DNA of 64,000 nucleotides from Paramacrobiotus metropolitanus (lineage: Eukaryota > Tardigrada > Eutardigrada > Parachela > Macrobiotidae): contig NW_026570226.1 in NCBI RefSeq assembly GCF_019649055.1, positions 248,001 through 312,000 on the forward strand. Reading direction: 5' to 3'. Positions 61,324-64,000 of the stretch are shown here, piece by piece. A program made the translations under genes and the position numbers. Position 1 is the first letter of the stretch; every line of letters starts with the position of its first letter. Under the pieces are notes generated by a model. It had not been told where the DNA came from. It saw only the letters and a program-made list of their open reading frames with translations, and ran no database searches.

Positions 61324-61802
61324 TGGGTCACAGCTGCATTTTGCAGTATGTAATTTGATGTGAATTATTGAGTGCATAATTGTATTAGGCACAATTGCTG
61401 GAATTTTATTATCTGGTAAAAATATGTTTTTAAGTGAGCAGAGTTTTCATTATAAGCACAGTCTTATGCTTAGAGTTGTGATGCAAGAGGTGTAATGCAG
61501 TCTTCTAACAAATCATTACGAGTACGAAGTAGTTTTATAAATGTTAAACCGTAATCACAGGGCGCCATATTTTTTGTCAGTTGTACTGTCTCAAGTCTTC
61601 TACACAAGCGCAGCTAGCTTATTCGAACGAACTTGGTTAGTTCCAAAAAAATTCTTAGCATGGGAAAAGCATCGAAACACTTAATTTGGAAAAGCATCTG
61701 GAAGAGCGTAATAAAAATCGAGCTTTACCGGTAAAATCCACAATAATATCACAGACTGACAGTGACTGATACACAAGCACGCACATAACAACACAGCGAT
61801 TC
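61324..61802. other. Convergent intergenic region
   Basis: 3' UTRs of the orphan gene (+) and UNC80 (-). No gene or repeat recognised. Confidence 0.5.
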
Positions 61803-64000
61803 TTACAGTGGAATAAAGCGCAAAGCATGAGCATACTGTTTTTCAATCTGCGAGATTTTAAACTGAACACGCAACAGCCATTTTTGCAGCGGTTCACGAG
61901 ATCTTTTGTAATCCTGACTAGCAGAAGTACTGGGTGACATTGGCACACTCGCAGTTGTTTGGACAGTTTCCAGGGTACGAAAACGCATTCGCACGGCCAA
62001 AGGGAGCTAAAAAATAATCCATACAGTGTTTCGCGACTTGTTATTCTCGTCGTTTCTCTCGTGGTTACCGGTAAACAAAAATACGTATTTAATCAAACAT
62101 CATTATTAAGCACAGCATCTGCGAGATTATTAGTACTTATTATGGTTAGAAGTACACACAGCCAACAAAAGAAAACAGAAACCATAAAACAAACTGTGCT
62201 TTAATCGACATTGTGTTGTACAGGTACATTAGAGCATACGCATTAATTATAACTTTGCAACTAATTCATACAATCACATGTACCTGGGATTCTGGTGGCA
62301 GAAGGACACCAACCCACATCGGCAACAACTGAAATCAAAAACGTTGTAAGTACGCTTTGCAAGACAGCAGATTTACCGATATCCTGGATTAAGCAGGAAG
62401 TGTCACACCGAACCAACCTTATTTAGCAGAACGGAATTACACTCTTTCAGATGTTCCATCATAGCCAGAAAATTTATACCAACGATTTCTGCTAACTGCA
62501 AAGTGAATTATATCTTGTATAAGTTGTGCAAAACGGGAAAATTGTAATGTAAGCATCGCCATTTCGCCACTTACATTTTTAGAATGCGAAACGAGTTGTA
62601 ACACGGCCGGTGTGACCTTTGTCCAAAAGCTGAACAACGAGCTCGTAGCGGTGGTTGCATCTTCGGCTGTATCATCACTTTCCGTTGGAAATATCGATGC
62701 TGACAGCTCGCAGTATACAGTCCACAATTCGCACAATGTGAATGCATGGGATAGGGATCCCATTCGTTCTAGCGAGTTTTGAGAGGACTGCAGAAAGAAT
62801 TACGCCGTTAAAACCACAAACCAAAATTAGCAAGATATCTGCTTAATTCATACTTGTGACTGCTCAGCGAAACAAGATAAAATCAGCAGGACTCTGTCGG
62901 CAAAGCAGGAATACAGCGTGAACGGGAACAACTGGAACGGCACAACTTCTTCGTCATGTGGCGCCGGCGGCGGAATGGTGATCATTGTTTCCAAAGCTCC
63001 CAATAACAGCCATGACAGAAGCCGAATATGAATAACACAATCTTCGAAATCTTTGTTTCTAGTAAAAACATTTTGTCTTCAATAGTTGACATGTTTTAAA
63101 TAATTCTGAGGACTAAAAGATGGAAAAGCACTAAAAGTTTTTCAGTGCTTTTTCATCGTCAATGCGCCTTTATAAGAAAGATCACTTGTGTCCTTTAGTT
63201 AGCAAACGCAACTTACCCTTGTTGTACTCCGGTTGATGGATTCAACAACCAAGGAAAAAATTTCTGCAACACTTTAGTATCGCGCGCACTTTCCCTGATA
63301 ATTTCAAAGGCAGCAACTTGGGCTAAACCGGCTTTAATACTGCCACCGGAAGTGTCATCATTGAACATAAAACCTGGAGCTCCACCGTCATGTTGCTGTA
63401 ATGTATAAAAATTAAGCAATCAGTAATAAAGGTACTTGCTAAATTTCTGCTCTTCCGCGTTCGTACTCGCAGGTTATTAATTGCATGAAGGTCCGATAAG
63501 AACTCAATCACTTCCATCAAGTTTTCTCGCAGGCATTGGCTAATTTGTAGCTCCGGCTGCAGCAGAAAGTGGGCATTTTCAATGGTTTTTGCTCATTAAT
63601 TCTTCGGTTTGTCATAAGCAAAATTCACCTTTTTGCCATTATGGAAGACGCTGTCAAACTCGTGCGTGGAAAAATGAAACTCCCCTTCACTCAGATCCTG
63701 AACCGCAGACGAAACTAATATAACCAAGTTGTTTTCCGGCATTGGTTTTCGAAACTTGATTGCATCCAGTAACGTCTCCGCCACGACTCGGGCTAGTTGG
63801 ATTTTCTCTCGCTCCTATAAACAAAATAAAAAAATTACTTTGCCAAGAGCGAACTGAGAAAACGCTATGCAACCATAAATATATGGAGCTTGTAATTTCA
63901 CTCAGCTTAGGCAGCACAGAACGGACGTATTTTTTCAATTTATAGCACGTATTGTACATAATGTCCTTACTCGGAAATGCGCCCTGAAACATAGTCCGCA
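61803..64000 (-). CDS. UNC80: UNC80, NALCN channel complex subunit (3' part, runs off right edge)
   Basis: Nine exons in reading order, 64000-63971 (partial), 63814-63629, 63556-63467, 63395-63217, 63058-62854, 62787-62575, 62495-62418, 62328-62284 and 62006-61803, give the last 409 residues; UNC80 is over 3000 residues, so most of the gene lies to the right. UNC80 is a large HEAT/ARM-like scaffold that holds the sodium-leak channel NALCN with UNC79 and sets neuronal resting potential. Identification rests on the C-terminal blocks: FWTKVTPAVLQLVSHSKN, LAEIVGINFLAMMEHLKECN, KLLPMWVGVLLP and PLQKWLLRVQFKISQIEKQY, each joined across an exon boundary. Also seen: FEDCVIHIRLLSWLLLGALE. The stop is at 61803-61805. 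Confidence 0.88.

Noticed and set aside
1-64000. CRISPR arrays, bacterial operons, prophage or viral insertions
   Set aside because: Intron-split genes and metazoan families throughout; no regular spacer repeats and no viral or bacterial genes seen.

Overview
The window is nuclear DNA of an animal. Nearly every protein gene is split by GT-AG introns (about 60-1350 bases). AATAAA poly(A) signals follow several stop codons, and the genes are metazoan. I identified them by reading spliced frames and matching them to remembered family sequences; no search was run. The mix (ALG11, TMEM161, CCDC47, MRPL2, NUP98-NUP96, MRPS5, COX16, cytochrome b5 reductase, LSM3, myotrophin, UNC80, plus a VWC/FN3 receptor like the arthropod 'epidermal cell surface receptor') suggests a compact invertebrate genome, probably ecdysozoan. 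A tardigrade is possible but not shown.

Layout, left to right. 1-10 kb: a possible DPM3-like first exon (-), then ALG11, TMEM161 and CCDC47, all (+) and all ER/Golgi membrane or glycosylation proteins, with a TA-flanked inverted-repeat element at 3.8-4.7 kb. 10-16 kb: an intergenic stretch with a hAT-like MITE, MRPL2 (+), a pair of perfect palindromes and a PIF/Harbinger-like MITE. 16-22 kb: NUP98-NUP96 (+), complete, with FG repeats, a GLEBS motif and the HFS self-cleavage site. 22-28 kb: an orphan three-exon gene (+), then MRPS5 (-) head to head with COX16 (+), both mitochondrial. 28-31 kb: gene-poor, with a possible TATA-driven micropeptide and a decayed-looking coding patch. 31-40 kb: a 12-exon type I membrane protein with a cysteine-rich N-terminus, six VWC and four FN3 modules. 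41-47 kb: a single-exon membrane protein with two PPxY motifs, then a nine-exon nuclear protein with a double PHD finger, an AT-hook and a SAM domain. 47-50 kb: an orphan small secreted His/Gly/Asn-rich protein (-). 50-56 kb: NADH-cytochrome b5 reductase (+), LSM3 (-) and myotrophin (-). 56-64 kb: a lipocalin with a long low-complexity N-terminal extension (-), an orphan disordered protein (+), and the 3' end of UNC80 (-), which runs off the right edge.

Several genes (LSM3, myotrophin, COX16, the UNC80 3' end, the secreted protein) consist of short exons and appear only when splice sites are joined in phase. For almost all models the exon lengths sum to a multiple of three and the joined protein matches its family across each junction; this is the main support for the coordinates. 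Function across the window is mostly housekeeping (N-glycosylation, ER membrane, mitochondrial translation and respiration, nuclear pore, RNA processing). The less familiar material is the lipocalin fusion, the PHD-AT-hook-SAM protein, the VWC/FN3 receptor, the PPxY protein and the orphan secreted and disordered proteins.
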